Below, piece after piece: positions 23,028 to 34,129 of a stretch of DNA of 64,000 nt. Origin of the DNA: Artemia franciscana (taxonomy: Eukaryota > Arthropoda > Branchiopoda > Anostraca > Artemiidae). Made by a program: the position numbers and the translations under genes. Positions within the stretch are counted from its first letter, which is position 1; every line of letters starts with the position of its first letter. Location of the stretch: contig NC_088872.1 of NCBI RefSeq assembly GCF_032884065.1, positions 6,938,186-7,002,185 of the forward strand. The letters run 5' to 3'. The notes below the pieces were generated by a model. It saw nothing but the letters and a program-made list of their open reading frames with translations. It ran no database searches and was not told the origin of the DNA.

Positions 23028-24410
23028 CGGTTGCAGCGGTAGCTAGCAACCGAGTAAGAGACGATCGCGTCCAATGCTAAAAAGTAACTCCTGAAAATAG
23101 TGCCAGATCAAAACAAGAAGTACACTGTTAGAACCGCCTTATCGGAAATTCTACATAAGAAACTTGCCGTCTCTTGGCTTGCATAAAGAGGGAAATCTAT
23201 TGGCTTGAAAAACAACATAAATTGCTTGAATTGCGATATATGCATAAACGGCACCTTTTTCCCCCTGACACTGGAACATCATAGAGATCTGTTTAAAGGC
23301 CAATTTTAAAGGAAATTTCCACATCTAGTGCCTTTTGTAGCTATTTTTTTTTCTTTTAAATAGAATCAATTTGTTACGAAAAACTGCATTTTTTATGTAT
23401 AGGATTGATGAATGACGTCATGATCGTATTTTTTTTTTATATTAAAAGACGATCATTAGAAGAACTAACCATTGCATACATTGGATTTAGTTAGCTGCCT
23501 GATTCTTTGAGATTGGTCTCTTACTATTCCAAAGAAGAAAGAACAATAGTCTTTTTCCTGTTTGTAATTAAGTTTTTTTTATAAGTGAGCAATAATTGTT
23601 CTAATTTAAGATCATTTAAATAGTAACTAAAATTGTATAAAGGATCTGTGTTGTTCAATGTATTACATTTAAGAACGAACTATAGCTAATAGGAAAATTA
23701 TTTAAATGAACGATTATGTATAACCATACATGACGTTATAATGAATGCAATATTTATACACGCTTATCTTTTGACAAGATCATAAAAGAAAAACATAATA
23801 ATTAAAATGTTATTTTAAACATTTTAAAAAGCATGTAGATATAGTTATGTAAAATGCAGTAATTCTTTTAGGGTTTTATAATAAAGGACGAACTCAAATC
23901 TATAATAACCGAAATATTAAAATTAGTCACCATGCGCATGATGATGCATTACATATAGATAGGACATATAATGGATCGGTGTAGTTTTATAATAAAGAAC
24001 GAACTCATAGTAAATGAAATAATAATTAATAGGAGTAGCCTTAGCTTTAGTGGTATCATCGGTAAACTTTTCTGTTGTATGACGCCATATTTGACTTACT
24101 TATCTGCTTGGTTCTCTGAGGATTGGTTTTTCCTGCCTGTAATTTCAACGGAAGGGGAGATAAAGAATACTGTACGATTTCTAGTAAAAGATCATCACCT
24201 CCCATGCTAATAAATACAATTGCCCATAACTTCTAAAAATAGTGTCAAATGTAATCCGGGTTGTAGCGGTAGCAATCCGGGTTGCAGGGGTAGCTAGCAA
24301 CCTAGTAAAAGATGATCACGTCCAATACTAAGAAATACAATAGCCCATAACTCCTAAAAACAATGTCAGATCAAAAGAAGAAGCACACTAAATAATGACG
24401 AAGATCACAC
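23028..24410. repeat. Three diverged copies of a ~110-bp repeat with spacer
   Basis: Copies at about 23028-23140, 24170-24255 and 24265-24400 share GTTGCAGCGGTAGCTAGCAA, a TAAAAGATGATCAC-type block, CCCATAACTCCTAAAAA and GTCAGATCAAAA. Between the first and second copy, blocks TTTTATAATAAAG and ACGAACTCA near 23872 also repeat near 23967. No coding content. Confidence 0.6.
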
Positions 24411-24469
24411 CGCCTTTCCATAATACAAATGCAGAAGAGAGAATAAAGAGGACTTTTTTTCCAAAACAG

Positions 24470-25800
24470 TGAATGAACAAAACCTATTTTAATATTTCGG
24501 CCCTATATCTTCGGCCCTATATCTTCGGCCCGTCTTCAGCAAAGAAAATACTAAAAAATAAAACTGGAAAACAATTATCATCTAATCGAAGAGTCAGCAA
24601 TAGGTCTAGACATTGATGTTCTCATGTATTTGGTTAAATTATTTAACAAATATTCCATGCACTTCCAGTTTCAAGATTCATATTACAAACAAAAAAAGGC
24701 TTTCCTGTGGAGCACCTCTATCAGGCCTACTCGCCAATATTTTCGTCGAGCATCTTGAAAATTGAGCACTGGATTCGTATTTTCTTAATCATTTGTTCTG
24801 GGGACACTTCATGGACGGCGTACTTTCAGTTTGGAATTATGGCGAAAATGAACTTAAAGGTTTTCTAGGACATTTAAATTATTATGATAGAAACCTGAAA
24901 TTCTCTCTAGAGACCGAAACAGATGGAAAATACCTTTGCTAGATGTATTGATAATACTTAGCGTGAATAAACTCGATTTTACGGTTTACAGAAAACCTAC
25001 GCACAATAAGCTATCTTAACTTTAAATCTAACCATCCTCCACAGGTTAAAAGAGGCGTGGCAATATCTCTTGTGGATAGAGTACTTAATATCTGTTCAGA
25101 GCCGTATATTAAAAAAGAATTAAATTTTATTACAGACATACTTTTTGGCAACGGGTACCCAATTTCTCTCATAAATGCTGTTATTGCTCAAAGATTAACG
25201 ATACATTCTTCTAAAGCCTTAAATCCCACACCAGTAAATGATTCGAATAAACCCACGAGCACGATTTACCTACCTTATATTCCGAAAATTACTTCAAAAC
25301 TAAAAAAAAGTTTGTATAAAAAGAAAAAAAAACAATTTACGTGTTGTCTTTACAAGTAATTTAAGTATAATGAATCTTCTCAATTCTGGTAAGGGTAAAA
25401 CCCCAGTTACTCGTCTAAAAGGGGTGTATCAAATACCATGTAGTTGTGGAAATTATTACATTGGTCGAATCCACCAAAATTTAGGAACAAGATTAGAGCA
25501 ACACAAAGAAAGTATTGAAAAGGCATTAAAATCTAAAAATAGCTCCATATCTTTCGATTCAGCTTTAAGCAATCATATTTTGAAAATCCAAACCATTATG
25601 TTCTATTTGACGAAACAATTGTAGTTAGCAATGACCTAGGAATCAAACAAACTGTCTGCAAGGCAATCGAAATCAAACGAAACTTAAATAATAATACATC
25701 CCTATATAGAGACTTGGGTGAGTACTCACTCAACCGTATGTACACAAAATTAATTATAGAAAATAATCTAATTCAAAATAAAACAAAATAGGAACCATTA
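24470..25800 (+). mobile_element. Penelope-like element, reverse transcriptase and GIY-YIG remnant
   Basis: Starts near CAGTGAATGAACAAAACC and TATTTCGGCCC, words typical of Penelope-like termini. From 24660 on, broken frames give the reverse transcriptase end (LLSNIF-like and WNYGENELKGF segments). 25057-25359 is an intact linker stretch (VLNICSEPYIKKELNFITDI). 25370-25624 encodes VYQIPCSCGNYYIG, the GIY-YIG nuclease motif, with the downstream GTRLEQH. Stops and a frameshift around 25320-25360 inactivate it. It lies between MCEE and the INO80D-like gene. A C-terminal scrap of a related element is at 30650-30830. Confidence 0.88.
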
Positions 25801-25978
25801 AAAACCAGCCCAATCCCAAAAGAACTACAAGATTGGCTGCAGAGAAGGCAAACATCGCAATAAGAAATTATTGCAATTTTTAATAAATACAGTTAGTGGA
25901 AGGAATGAACCTTTTAGCTTGTAAAATGTTAGCTTTTATCACACAGTCTTGGCTGAACTTTTCGTTAAGATGTGATGA

Positions 25979-27192
25979 ATTCTTTTTTTGGCTAAATGGC
26001 TTTCTCTTAGTTTTGATCAGACGATTTTGAGAAATAAGGGGTGGAAAAGGAGGCCTAGCTGCCCTCCAATTTTTCGGTTACTTAAAAAGGCAACTAGAAC
26101 TTTTAATTTTTAACGAACGTTTTTATTAGTAAAAAATATACGTAACTTAAGAATTAACTTACGTAACAAACTTTTATATTCTTATATTTTTGATTATATA
26201 TATGAGGGAGTTTGTCCCCTCGTTAATACCTCGCTCTTCGCACTAAATCTTAAGTTTTGTCCCAATTCTTTAAGAATGACCCCTGAACCAGAAAGGCCGT
26301 AGAATAAATAGTTGAAATTACTAAAAATAATTTAGCATAAAGAGCGAAGTATTTATCTCCTCCTAAATACCTCGTTCTTTATGCTAAAGTATTTTTAGAA
26401 CCCCTCATAACGTAATAATCTCTGTTCGTTTTAAGTTTTAATGCTTCTCCTTACTTTCAATTGAAAAAACTTTTTCATGTTTATATTTTCATTGTTTTGT
26501 TTTTAATAGTAATGCTAGAAAATACTGCACCCTGTTCATTGAATTTCTCTTCCCCCATGAAATATTCCTCCAAGGAAAGATCCTCCCATATAGCTCCCTC
26601 CCCTGAGCCCCACACCCAAACCACAAAAATCACCCTGAAAACGTCGGTACACTTCCCAGTAACCATTACTGTATGTAAACATTGGTCAAAGTTTGTAACT
26701 TGCAGCCCCTCCCCCAGGGACTGTGGGGGGGGGGGGGGTAAGACATCCCCAAAGACATATTTATTATGGTTTTCGACTATGCGGAACAAAATGGCTATCT
26801 CAAAATTTTGATCCGTTGACTTTGGGAAAAAAATGAGCGTGGGAGAGGGCCTAGGTACCCTTCAATTTTTTTGGTCACTTAAAAAGGGCACTAGAACTTT
26901 TCATTTCCGTTAGAATGAGCCCTCTTGTAACACTCTAGGACCACTTGGTCGATACGATGACCCTGAAAAAAAAAACCCAAATAAACACGCACCCGTGATT
27001 TGTCTTCTGGCAAAAAAAAACGAAATCCCACATTTTTGTAGATTGGACCTTGAAATTTTTTCTATAGGGTTCTCTGATACGCTGAATGCGATGGTGTGAT
27101 TTTCGTTAAGATCCTATGACTTTTAGGGGTTGTTTCCCCCTATTTTCCAAAATAAGGCAAATTTTCTCAGGCTCGTAAGTTTTGATGACCTT
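25979..27192 (+). mobile_element. Composite foldback element, truncated copy D
   Basis: Matches the interior of the elements at 34130-35830 and 55720-57455 in order: the CTAAATGGCTTTCTCTTAG block, TATACGTAACTTAAG, an internal hairpin made by TACCTCGCTCTTCGCACTAA (26229) and AGCATAAAGAGCGAAGTA (26334), GTTCGTTTTAAGTTTTAATG, TTCAATTGAAAAAACTTTTT, a C-rich stretch with a G9 run at 26725, and CTCGTAAGTTTTGATGA. The first hairpin and the 3' end are missing. No transposase frame. Confidence 0.75.
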
Positions 27193-28850
27193 TTTACGCA
27201 TGGAAAGTTATACTTGAAATACAACTTAGCCACTTAGCATACGTGCGAAAGCCACTTTAGAATCCATCCATCCACTTAAGGATCCATTGTGTCTGCTAAG
27301 AATTTAGAGCACTTCGAATTTATTTTGAAAATAACGCTACAAATTTTATTTGAAACCAGGAAATATGGAAAGGATTCCAGATATTCCTCAATCACTACCA
27401 ATCGATACAGGTAGGCTATAAGACATTGATCTCAAATCGTATAAGTCTTTAATTTTAGAAGATTAATCAGCCCATGATCTATTTTTGCTATTACATTATC
27501 AGGATATACAAATAAAAAAAATATATATATATATATATCTATCGAAGTAAATCTAGACAAATCTATTATTCAAACTTCATTTGAAATTTTCTAATTACAA
27601 CACTAACAATAAACACGTACGTCATTGAAATTTCGTTGTTTTTGAATTCGATAAGATAAAAAGAAAACAACTGCCCGAAATTACAAGACAGAGTTCAAAG
27701 AAAAACCAAGGGAGTGTTTTCGGAACCCTTTGATGTAAATCATAGACTTCCCCTATTTCAAGATCGAAGTGTCATACACAAAACGAGGTTTGTAAACAGG
27801 ATTGCCAACAGAAACAAAGGCCTAATTTAGACGAAGATCATAACGAAAACCTAAAAATTATTATGGTTACAACAAGAAAACAAACAGTTTCGCATACAAA
27901 TCAATAAGATCCATGTAGTACATATCCCGATACCCGCCGCTCTGCACTCAACTAAGAGTGCTATGCATGGTTGGGGAAAGATCATTCATAGCTTCAACCA
28001 AGACTCCTGTTTCAACTTCGTTCAAGTAAGGATGCTAGGGCAGTTTTTAAAAATATTTCTAGTTTTAATTTTTACATTTTAATGTAAGTTTTTACATATA
28101 TACATGTTTTTTATATCTACTAGTAGAAACATCTACTGAATTGAATTCCATTGTCTTGGAGAAAGAAAAATCCCTTGTGTTTCTCAGTTGTGTTCAAGGC
28201 AGTGTGGTCTTCATCGCTATTTAAATTATACGGTGGGGTAGATTGATAGGTCAAGTGTCAATAATAATTTCATGATCTAGTTATTTTTCATTCTTCATTA
28301 AATAAATTTGTATTTTGTCGATATTATTTCAATAGTTATTTGTGATTTTTTCTTTCTTTCTGCTCATCTAGTTCATTTTTGAAATGTAAGAAGGAAAAAT
28401 AAATCGTAAAAATAATTAAAATAATAAATAAAAATAAATAAATGTTAAAAATGGAATTTTAAATATAAATTATTATTATTGTTGCTACAAGAGTATAAAC
28501 AAACTTATCTTTAACAGCATATTTAATTTAATTAATTTTTACAGTTTCGTTCTTAAATAATGTTTCATTGTTGCAGGGTAAAAAATCATCATTTTCCAGA
28601 AGAAAAAGAAGAAATTAAAGCCAAAATGAAGAGCAAAGTATAAATAATCAACATATTGGATGGGTTTAGGCTTTACTACTACCCGTTTGTATTTACAATT
28701 CGTAAATATTTATAGCTTCATTTTGCATACGTTCTTTTTCGTGATATGCTCCCACCCAAAAAGCAGATCTTCGGGCGTTAAATAGGGCATATAAAGCAAA
28801 GAGACTCAATGTGCTACAGCACTTCTAGAATACGATATTTTTAATGGCTC
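27193..28850. other. Intergenic AT-rich DNA
   Basis: Contains a short TA repeat near 27522-27540 and AATAAATAAA runs near 28425. No supported gene. Two exon-like pieces (27365-27410 and 28577-28641) are open, but their splice phases do not fit each other. Confidence 0.4.
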
Positions 28851-28854
28851 AAGT

Positions 28855-29440
28855 ATGTATTATCCCTGAAGCCCTTTAACAATTCTACAGACGACATTTG
28901 TAAACCCATATTGTGAATTTGAGATGTTTCTTCAAAAAAAAAGAACTATAATTACAGAAAAATACTCTGAAAACAAAAAGAAGAAAAAAGAGAGAAAAAA
29001 ATACAAACTATAATCACAGAAGAAATACTCCACCCGCTGCCTGTTTATTATCAATAAAATTATCGCTAAAATATTCAGACGGCATTCTTAACCTTACTTC
29101 CTGAATTACACATTTTCAAAAAAAAACTTTCCAGGTAAAAACTGAGATAAAAGAAAATTAGTTTATAACCAAAATGGTGCTTAAAACGTACAGGACAGAC
29201 TTAAGCAAAGAAATATTCCACCCACTCACAATATATTACCAATGAACTTTCTTGTAAATATGTAGATGGCATTGTTTAGCTTATTTCGCAAATTTAAGAT
29301 ATATTTCTGAATAAAAAATTTCCAGGCAAAAATATAAAGAAAGAAGATGAAAGTAGATCGAGTCCATAATCAAAATAGAGCTTGAAACCTATGGACACCT
29401 TCTAAATTTCAGTGATAAACATGGAGGATTTAGATTTCTC
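28855..29440 (-). repeat. Diverged tandem copies of the 3' end of the INO80D-like gene
   Basis: Two to three units of about 190-220 bp. Each carries, in plus-strand order, AGATGGCATTGTT, a TTTCCAGGTAAAAACTGA-type block, AACCAAAATGGTGCTTAAAA and ACAGGACAGACTTAAGC. The last unit of the series is at 29960-30135, where the same blocks (CAGATGTCATT, TTTTTCAGGTAAAATTGA, CAGAACAGAGTTTCAG, GGCGGACTTAAGCCTGG) run into the final exon of the INO80D-like gene. Similarity is moderate. Confidence 0.5.
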
Positions 29441-29582
29441 ATCCGCAGAATGTGCACGATTGGCTATTTTGACAACCAATCAAAACCCAGGAAATGATGA
29501 CGTGCCTCTTATTCGAGCTTTGAATTTCGAAATCTACGTCTCTAGTTATAGACTGTGTATAAAAAGAAAACAATATCCATGA
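29421..29582 (+). CDS. Possible small ORF of 53 residues, unrecognised
   Basis: The frame starts with ATG at 29421, reads MEDLDFSSAECARLAILTT and ends at TGA 29580-29582. Its composition (acidic start, mixed hydrophobic and polar residues, no low complexity) is more protein-like than most short frames here. I recognise no family. It lies on the opposite strand just beyond the end of the INO80D-like gene. It could be a relic exon of a mobile element. Confidence 0.2.
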   Translation: MEDLDFSSAECARLAILTTNQNPGNDDVPLIRALNFEIYVSSYRLCIKRKQYP

Positions 29583-30034
29583 TTTCTTTTTTCTTTTCAG
29601 ATTTGATTATACAAATGAAACGTGAGAATACCCTGACAGTAAACATTTGAAAGTATTGGATTAGAATAAACTACATTGGATGGCCCTATTCCAGGACCTT
29701 TGTTTATAAATTTTTGCGTATTCCACCTGCTGTCTACCCATACAAAACTTTACAATTTCAAAAGATGCCCGCCGAATCTATTTACATATTTGAAAACTAT
29801 AGAGAAAGGAGCTGTTTTCAAAAATATTCTTTTTGTTATTGACAAATACTTCTCTGAGTTAAATAAGTAATTAAAAAGAACTTTTGATCATGAATTGTGC
29901 CTTTATAAATATCTTTAATTCTCGAAATGAGATTATGAACGCCACCTACATGTTAAATTATCGATGAGAAACGCAGATGTCATTTGAACCCCCAATTAAA
30001 TATCTTTGAGAGAAGGATTTTTCAGGTAAAATTG

Positions 30035-30089
<55 letters not shown>
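30035..30089. repeat. A55 homopolymer abutting a stop codon
   Basis: An uninterrupted run of 55 A on the plus strand (T55 in the sense of the minus-strand gene) ends exactly one base before the stop codon complement TCA at 30090-30092. It expanded inside the unit described at 28855-30135, where the corresponding position in other units is only A-rich. Confidence 0.9.
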
Positions 30090-30092
<3 letters not shown>

Positions 30093-30382
30093 GAACAGAG
30101 TTTCAGACGTAAAAGAGGACATATTGGGCGGACTTAAGCCTGGAACTGGACTATGAACTGTCCATGCATTATCACTAAAATTCTTGGACAAATCGGTAGA
30201 GGGTTCTGTATCCCATAACTGATAGTCCGACTCGTTCAAGTCATGCTGATCTAGTGCTGCAATGTCTCGTGATAGCACCGCGTCAGCAAATGCTGGATCT
30301 GATATAATATCAAAAAAATCATTAGGTACGCTGTAGTCCATCATGTCATCCAACGAATCTCCAAGCACGTGGTCGCCAGATC
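30090..30382 (-). CDS. INO80D: INO80D/KANSL2-like protein, last exon with stop
   Basis: The acceptor on the minus strand is TTATTTTAG/GA (exon begins at 30382). The two first bases complete a Gly codon begun in the preceding exon, giving DVKGSGDHVLGDSLDD. The exon encodes about 96 mainly acidic residues with amphipathic clusters (VPNDFFDIISDPAFADAVL), ending MSSFTSETLF and TGA. Family members have an acidic C-terminal region after their zinc modules, which fits. The human INO80D tail is much longer, so the protein is either shorter in this lineage or the tail has been lost. A T55 tract follows the stop immediately in the sense direction. Confidence 0.72.
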
Positions 30383-30649
30383 CTAAAATAACAAGAAAAC
30401 TAAAGTGAGCACATATATATAGACAAGACCAAGGCGTCAAATGAAGGGGGGGAAAGACAACATTTTACACGTAGATTTTTGGCCTCTCTCCTTGATTTCG
30501 AAATATACTTTTTTCTGGTATTTTTTTGGAAAAAATCCCCCCCCCATCCTAGATTTTCAGAAACATATTTTGCTCCCCCCCCCTCCCTTATTTTCATGAA
30601 TTTGTGCCACTGAACACGTATAGGGAGAAATGGGAAGGGAATCTCAACG

Positions 30650-30830
30650 ACTCCGTACTTTTTGAAGCAATTCCAATTAGCATTGACATAGGAATTAACA
30701 AATTGGCCATGAAGCAATAGAAATAAAACGTAATTCAAGTGGTAATATATGCTCAACTAGACTTGAGTGAGTACACACTCAATGCTATGTTACACAAATT
30801 TACCAATAAAAATTAATTTAATGGAACATA
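30650..30830 (+). mobile_element. Penelope-like element C-terminal scrap
   Basis: Broken frames give ...IPISIDIGINKLAMK and LSEYTLNAMLHKFTNK, which match the last part of the element at 24470-25800 (frame with GEYSLNRMYTKLI). Only about 180 bases remain, in the last intron of the INO80D-like gene. Confidence 0.6.
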
Positions 30831-31222
30831 AAATCAAAACAACGAATTAATGGCAAAATCAGATCAAAACAATCAAATCAATGGCTAATCAGAGTGAACA
30901 TGTATCCGCAAGACATACAAGGCTTGCTACCAAGGGAGCAAATATAGCAAAAAGGGTTTATTCGAAGTTTTAACGAAATCGTAGCAAAGTTTCTCATGGT
31001 CGTAGCTTTTGATAGTAACATTACATTTAATAAGTTTTATTTATTTAGAATCAGCACAAAAAGCAAATTCTTTAGATGTATTTGTTATCAAACTTCAGTT
31101 TTTAGAGTTTTGGTTACTATTAGGCTATTTTGACTATTAGACTATTTTGTACTCATTCTTACAAGCCAGTTGGGCTCATTGCTCTGGGCTATGTTTATAT
31201 ATTGTACTTGTGTGCTTATGTT

Positions 31223-32044
31223 TATGGCACTTGGTATTAACCAAGTGACATATAGCAATCGCAAATTCTGTTGGCCTGTCTGTCGGTCCCGGTTTTACTA
31301 CTTTAGGCACTTCCAGGTAAGCTAGGACGATGAAATTTGGCAGGCGTATCAGGGACCGGACAAGATTAAATTAGAAATAGTCATTTTCCCGATTTGACCA
31401 TCTGGGGGGGGGGGAGTGGGGGGCAGGTTAATTCGGAAAAAATGAAGTATTTTTAACTTACGAACGGATGACCGGACCTTAATGAAATTTGATATTTAGA
31501 AGGAATTCATGTCTCAGAGCTCTTATTTCAAATCCAGACCAGATCTGTTGACATTGGGGGGAGCTGGAGGGGGAAATCTTGGAAAACGCTTGGAGTGGAG
31601 GAATCGGGATGAAGCTTGGTGGATAGAATAAGCAAATGTCCTTGATACTTGATTGACGTAACCGTACTGAATTCGCTCTCTTTGGGAGAGTTGGGGGGAG
31701 GGGTTCAGTGATTTGGCGAGTTTGGTGCATCTGGACGTGCTAGGGCGATGGAAATTGGTAGGCGTGTCCTAAAGCTGCACAAATTTACTTGATAAAGTCG
31801 TTTTCCCCGATTGGACCATCTGGGGGGCTGAAGGGAGAGGAAAAAGTGGAAAAAATTAGGTATTTATAACTTGCGAGTCGGTGATCGGATTTTAATGAAT
31901 TTTGATATTTAGAAGTTCCTAGTGACTGAAAGCTCTTATTTTAAATCCCGACCGGCATTAAGCCTCCGATTTTCCTTTTAAATCAATCTATTGATTCTTA
32001 AATTTTGCTAGAGCTCCTCGTCCGGCCTCGTCACAAGTGCCATA
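31223..32044. mobile_element. Non-autonomous element with 11-bp inverted ends
   Basis: TATGGCACTTG at 31223-31233 is the exact inverse of CAAGTGCCATA at 32034-32044. Just inside the left end is a small hairpin CACTTGGTATTAACCAAGTG (31228-31247). The 0.8 kb body holds two diverged direct halves: GGACGATGAAATTTGGCAGG (31326) with GGGCGATGGAAATTGGTAGG (31743), followed in both by TTTTCCCGATTTGACCATCTGG-type, ACGGATGACCGGA-type and TTAATGAA-TTTGATATTTAGAA blocks. No transposase frame is present. Confidence 0.65.
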
Positions 32045-32755
32045 TAAGCTCTTAGCTCTTGTTTTATGTACAATGTAGGCTAGCTGACAGAAAGCAACAA
32101 GTTCGGCAGTTTTTCATGTTGTGAGAGTTTGCTCGTTAATAAAGTACTATTCATACTAAGTCGCTCCCTACAGCTCATTACCACGAACTGTTTGATAAAG
32201 AAGCCATAAATATGCCATCGACATCGACAGACAAATCGCATCTCTAATGCCCTTAACTAATAGGGTTTTCTAGACGATCTGTGAGATAGAATTAGTGAAA
32301 TGACATGCGTGGTTTCATTTGGCATAAAATCATATTATTGTTTTATTTTTACAGATGAAAAACATTATCAAATTTGTTATTTTCACAGCTCAACGAAACA
32401 AAACAGGTGAAAATTTATTACCACCGAAAAAATTCTATAATTTTCAGACAATCAAAATAAAAATATCAGAAGATCACAGCAATGTTTTTCATTAAATTTT
32501 TATTCTTTCCATTTTCTTGGTATTTTTTTTAACTATTCTTATACTGAAGACTTGGTTGCATAGTTCTCGTTTATCGAAACTGTACCGTCTTCTGACAGGG
32601 GGACTGTCCTTGTAATTTGTTTGGGTTTTATATATTTTGAAGTGTTAAATTTTTGTCTTAATTCGTTATAACACTTTTTATTTAATGTTGCTCCGTTTTT
32701 TTTTCATGATTGTACCGTCTTTTGTTCTGGGTATGTCACCAAGACGGACATTCAG
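32045..32755. other. Intron of the INO80D-like gene, no feature seen
   Basis: AT-rich DNA. A short repeat of TGTACCGTCTTCTG / TGTACCGTCTTTTG (32581 and 32712) is the only structure noted. Confidence 0.35.
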
Positions 32756-32759
32756 AAGA

Positions 32760-33190
32760 AAGACATCTTACCAGCAAAAGTGAAAACGTTTTTAAAGAAA
32801 CTGTAATATAATTTTTCTTATTTGTATTTTTTACAAACAAGTCAGAAAAGACTTTTCTGCGTCCAGAAAAGAGCAACAAGGATTATACTCCGAAACCGTG
32901 GCATACCCTATGATCAAGCCCTCGCTAAATTAAATTTATCTCCACTTAAAGTCCGGCTTGAACACCTTATTCACCAATTTGGAAAATTCGTCCTAGCCAA
33001 TAAGAGCCACCGATCACTACTACCCGAACCAGCCCCTCCCAATAGCCGAACTCGGTTACAAAATTAACTTGTACCCCCTAAAGTACGAACCAATCGATAC
33101 GCCAACTCATTTGTGCCTTTCTTCACATCAGTTTTTAATGCTGAGTTGTAGTGTGTGATTTTTGTTTAAATGTATGATTTTTGTAAAAAA
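32760..33190 (+). mobile_element. LINE 3' end fragment
   Basis: The frame at 32822-33067 encodes VQKRATRIILRNRGIPYDQA and LSPLKVRLEHLIHQFGKFVL, typical of the last segment of non-LTR retrotransposon ORFs (a conserved VQKRA...R helix). The coding match continues in another frame to about 33140 (FVPFFTSVFNAEL). A TC dinucleotide tract follows. It is truncated at its 5' side, as most LINE copies are. Confidence 0.8.
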
Positions 33191-33232
33191 AAACTGAATT
33201 TAGCTATGCTACGATAGTTTTTAAATATACCG

Positions 33233-33233
33233 A

Positions 33234-33267
<34 letters not shown>

Positions 33268-33268
33268 T
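33233..33268. repeat. CT dinucleotide microsatellite
   Basis: TCTCTCTCTC run with one interrupting G (CTCTGTCTC). It lies at the 3' end of the LINE fragment. Confidence 0.9.
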
Positions 33269-33410
33269 AAATAAATGGATGTGTAAATAAGAAAGAAATA
33301 ATTAGATTATATTAAATTATATTAGACAGTCGCTGAGCAAGGGGTATTAAAATAGTTTTCCTTTCCGAACGTATAAAACATGCACTGAAACGACAGTTTA
33401 TGAAACTAAA

Positions 33411-33760
33411 ATGCCTAAAACAATGGATGAACAATGGACGCTAATGCCTAAAACAATGGATGAACAATGGACGCTAATGCCTAAAACAATGGATGAACAA
33501 TGGACGCTAATGCCTAAAACAATGGATGAACAATGGACGCTAATGCCTAAAACAATGGATGAACAATGGACGCTAATGCCTAAAACAATGGATGAACAAT
33601 GGACGCTAATGCCTAAAACAATGGATGAACAATGGACGCTAATGCCTAAAACAATGGATGAACAATGGACGCTAATGCCTAAAACAATGGATGAACAATG
33701 GACGCTAATGCCTAAAACAATGGATGAACAATGGACGCTAATGCCTAAAACAATGGATGA
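33411..33760. repeat. Perfect 33-bp minisatellite, 10.6 copies
   Basis: Ten identical 33-base units beginning ATGCCTAAAACAATGGATGA, then a 20-base partial unit. Because the period is divisible by three and no unit contains an in-frame stop, one frame stays open and would encode repeats of MPKTMDEQWTL. There is no other sign of a gene around it (the frame continues into G-rich repeat DNA), so I treat the open frame as a by-product. Complete identity of all units shows very recent expansion or ongoing homogenisation. Confidence 0.97.
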
Positions 33761-34129
33761 TCTTATCTACACACAAACAAGCCATAAATATGCTCCTGGA
33801 ATTGCAGCAATTGCAGCCAGGGTCCTATCCAGCATTTTTTCGGAGGGGGGGGGAGAGATACAAAAGGTTTTTTTTCAAGGAAGAGGGAGGAGGTACACAA
33901 GTTTTTTTTTGGGGGGGGGTATACAAAAACAAAACGCATCAAAAATTTGTTTTTATTTATTTCTACTATGTTTTTACGAGTCGGACAAATATTTCGGGGG
34001 AGGGGTTCAAACCCTTAATCCTCCCCATGGATATGGCCTTGTTTGCAGAAAACAACCCATAAATATGCTCCTGCAATTGCAATTGATTAAATCCATTTAC
34101 TTACCTACACAGCTGTAGCAGGGGTGCAG
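33761..34129. other. Spacer with short direct repeat
   Basis: CATAAATATGCTCCTG and CAATTGCA blocks occur at about 33784 and 34060, so a 275-bp segment has been duplicated or inserted here. G runs at 33843 and 33911 give spurious frames. Confidence 0.45.

Noticed and set aside
26461-26811. 116-codon frame and its antisense counterpart
   Set aside because: Both lie in the composite foldback element and recur, broken, in the other copies.
27365-28641. Two exon-like pieces on the plus strand (MERIPDIPQSLPIDT at 27365-27410 and HHFPEEKEEIKAKMKSKV at 28577-28641)
   Set aside because: Each has plausible splice sites, but joining them directly gives an immediate stop, and no bridging exon was found.
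33411-34118. 235-codon frame as a real repeat protein
   Set aside because: The first half is a perfect 33-bp minisatellite and the second half is G-rich repeat DNA; no exon or homology support.
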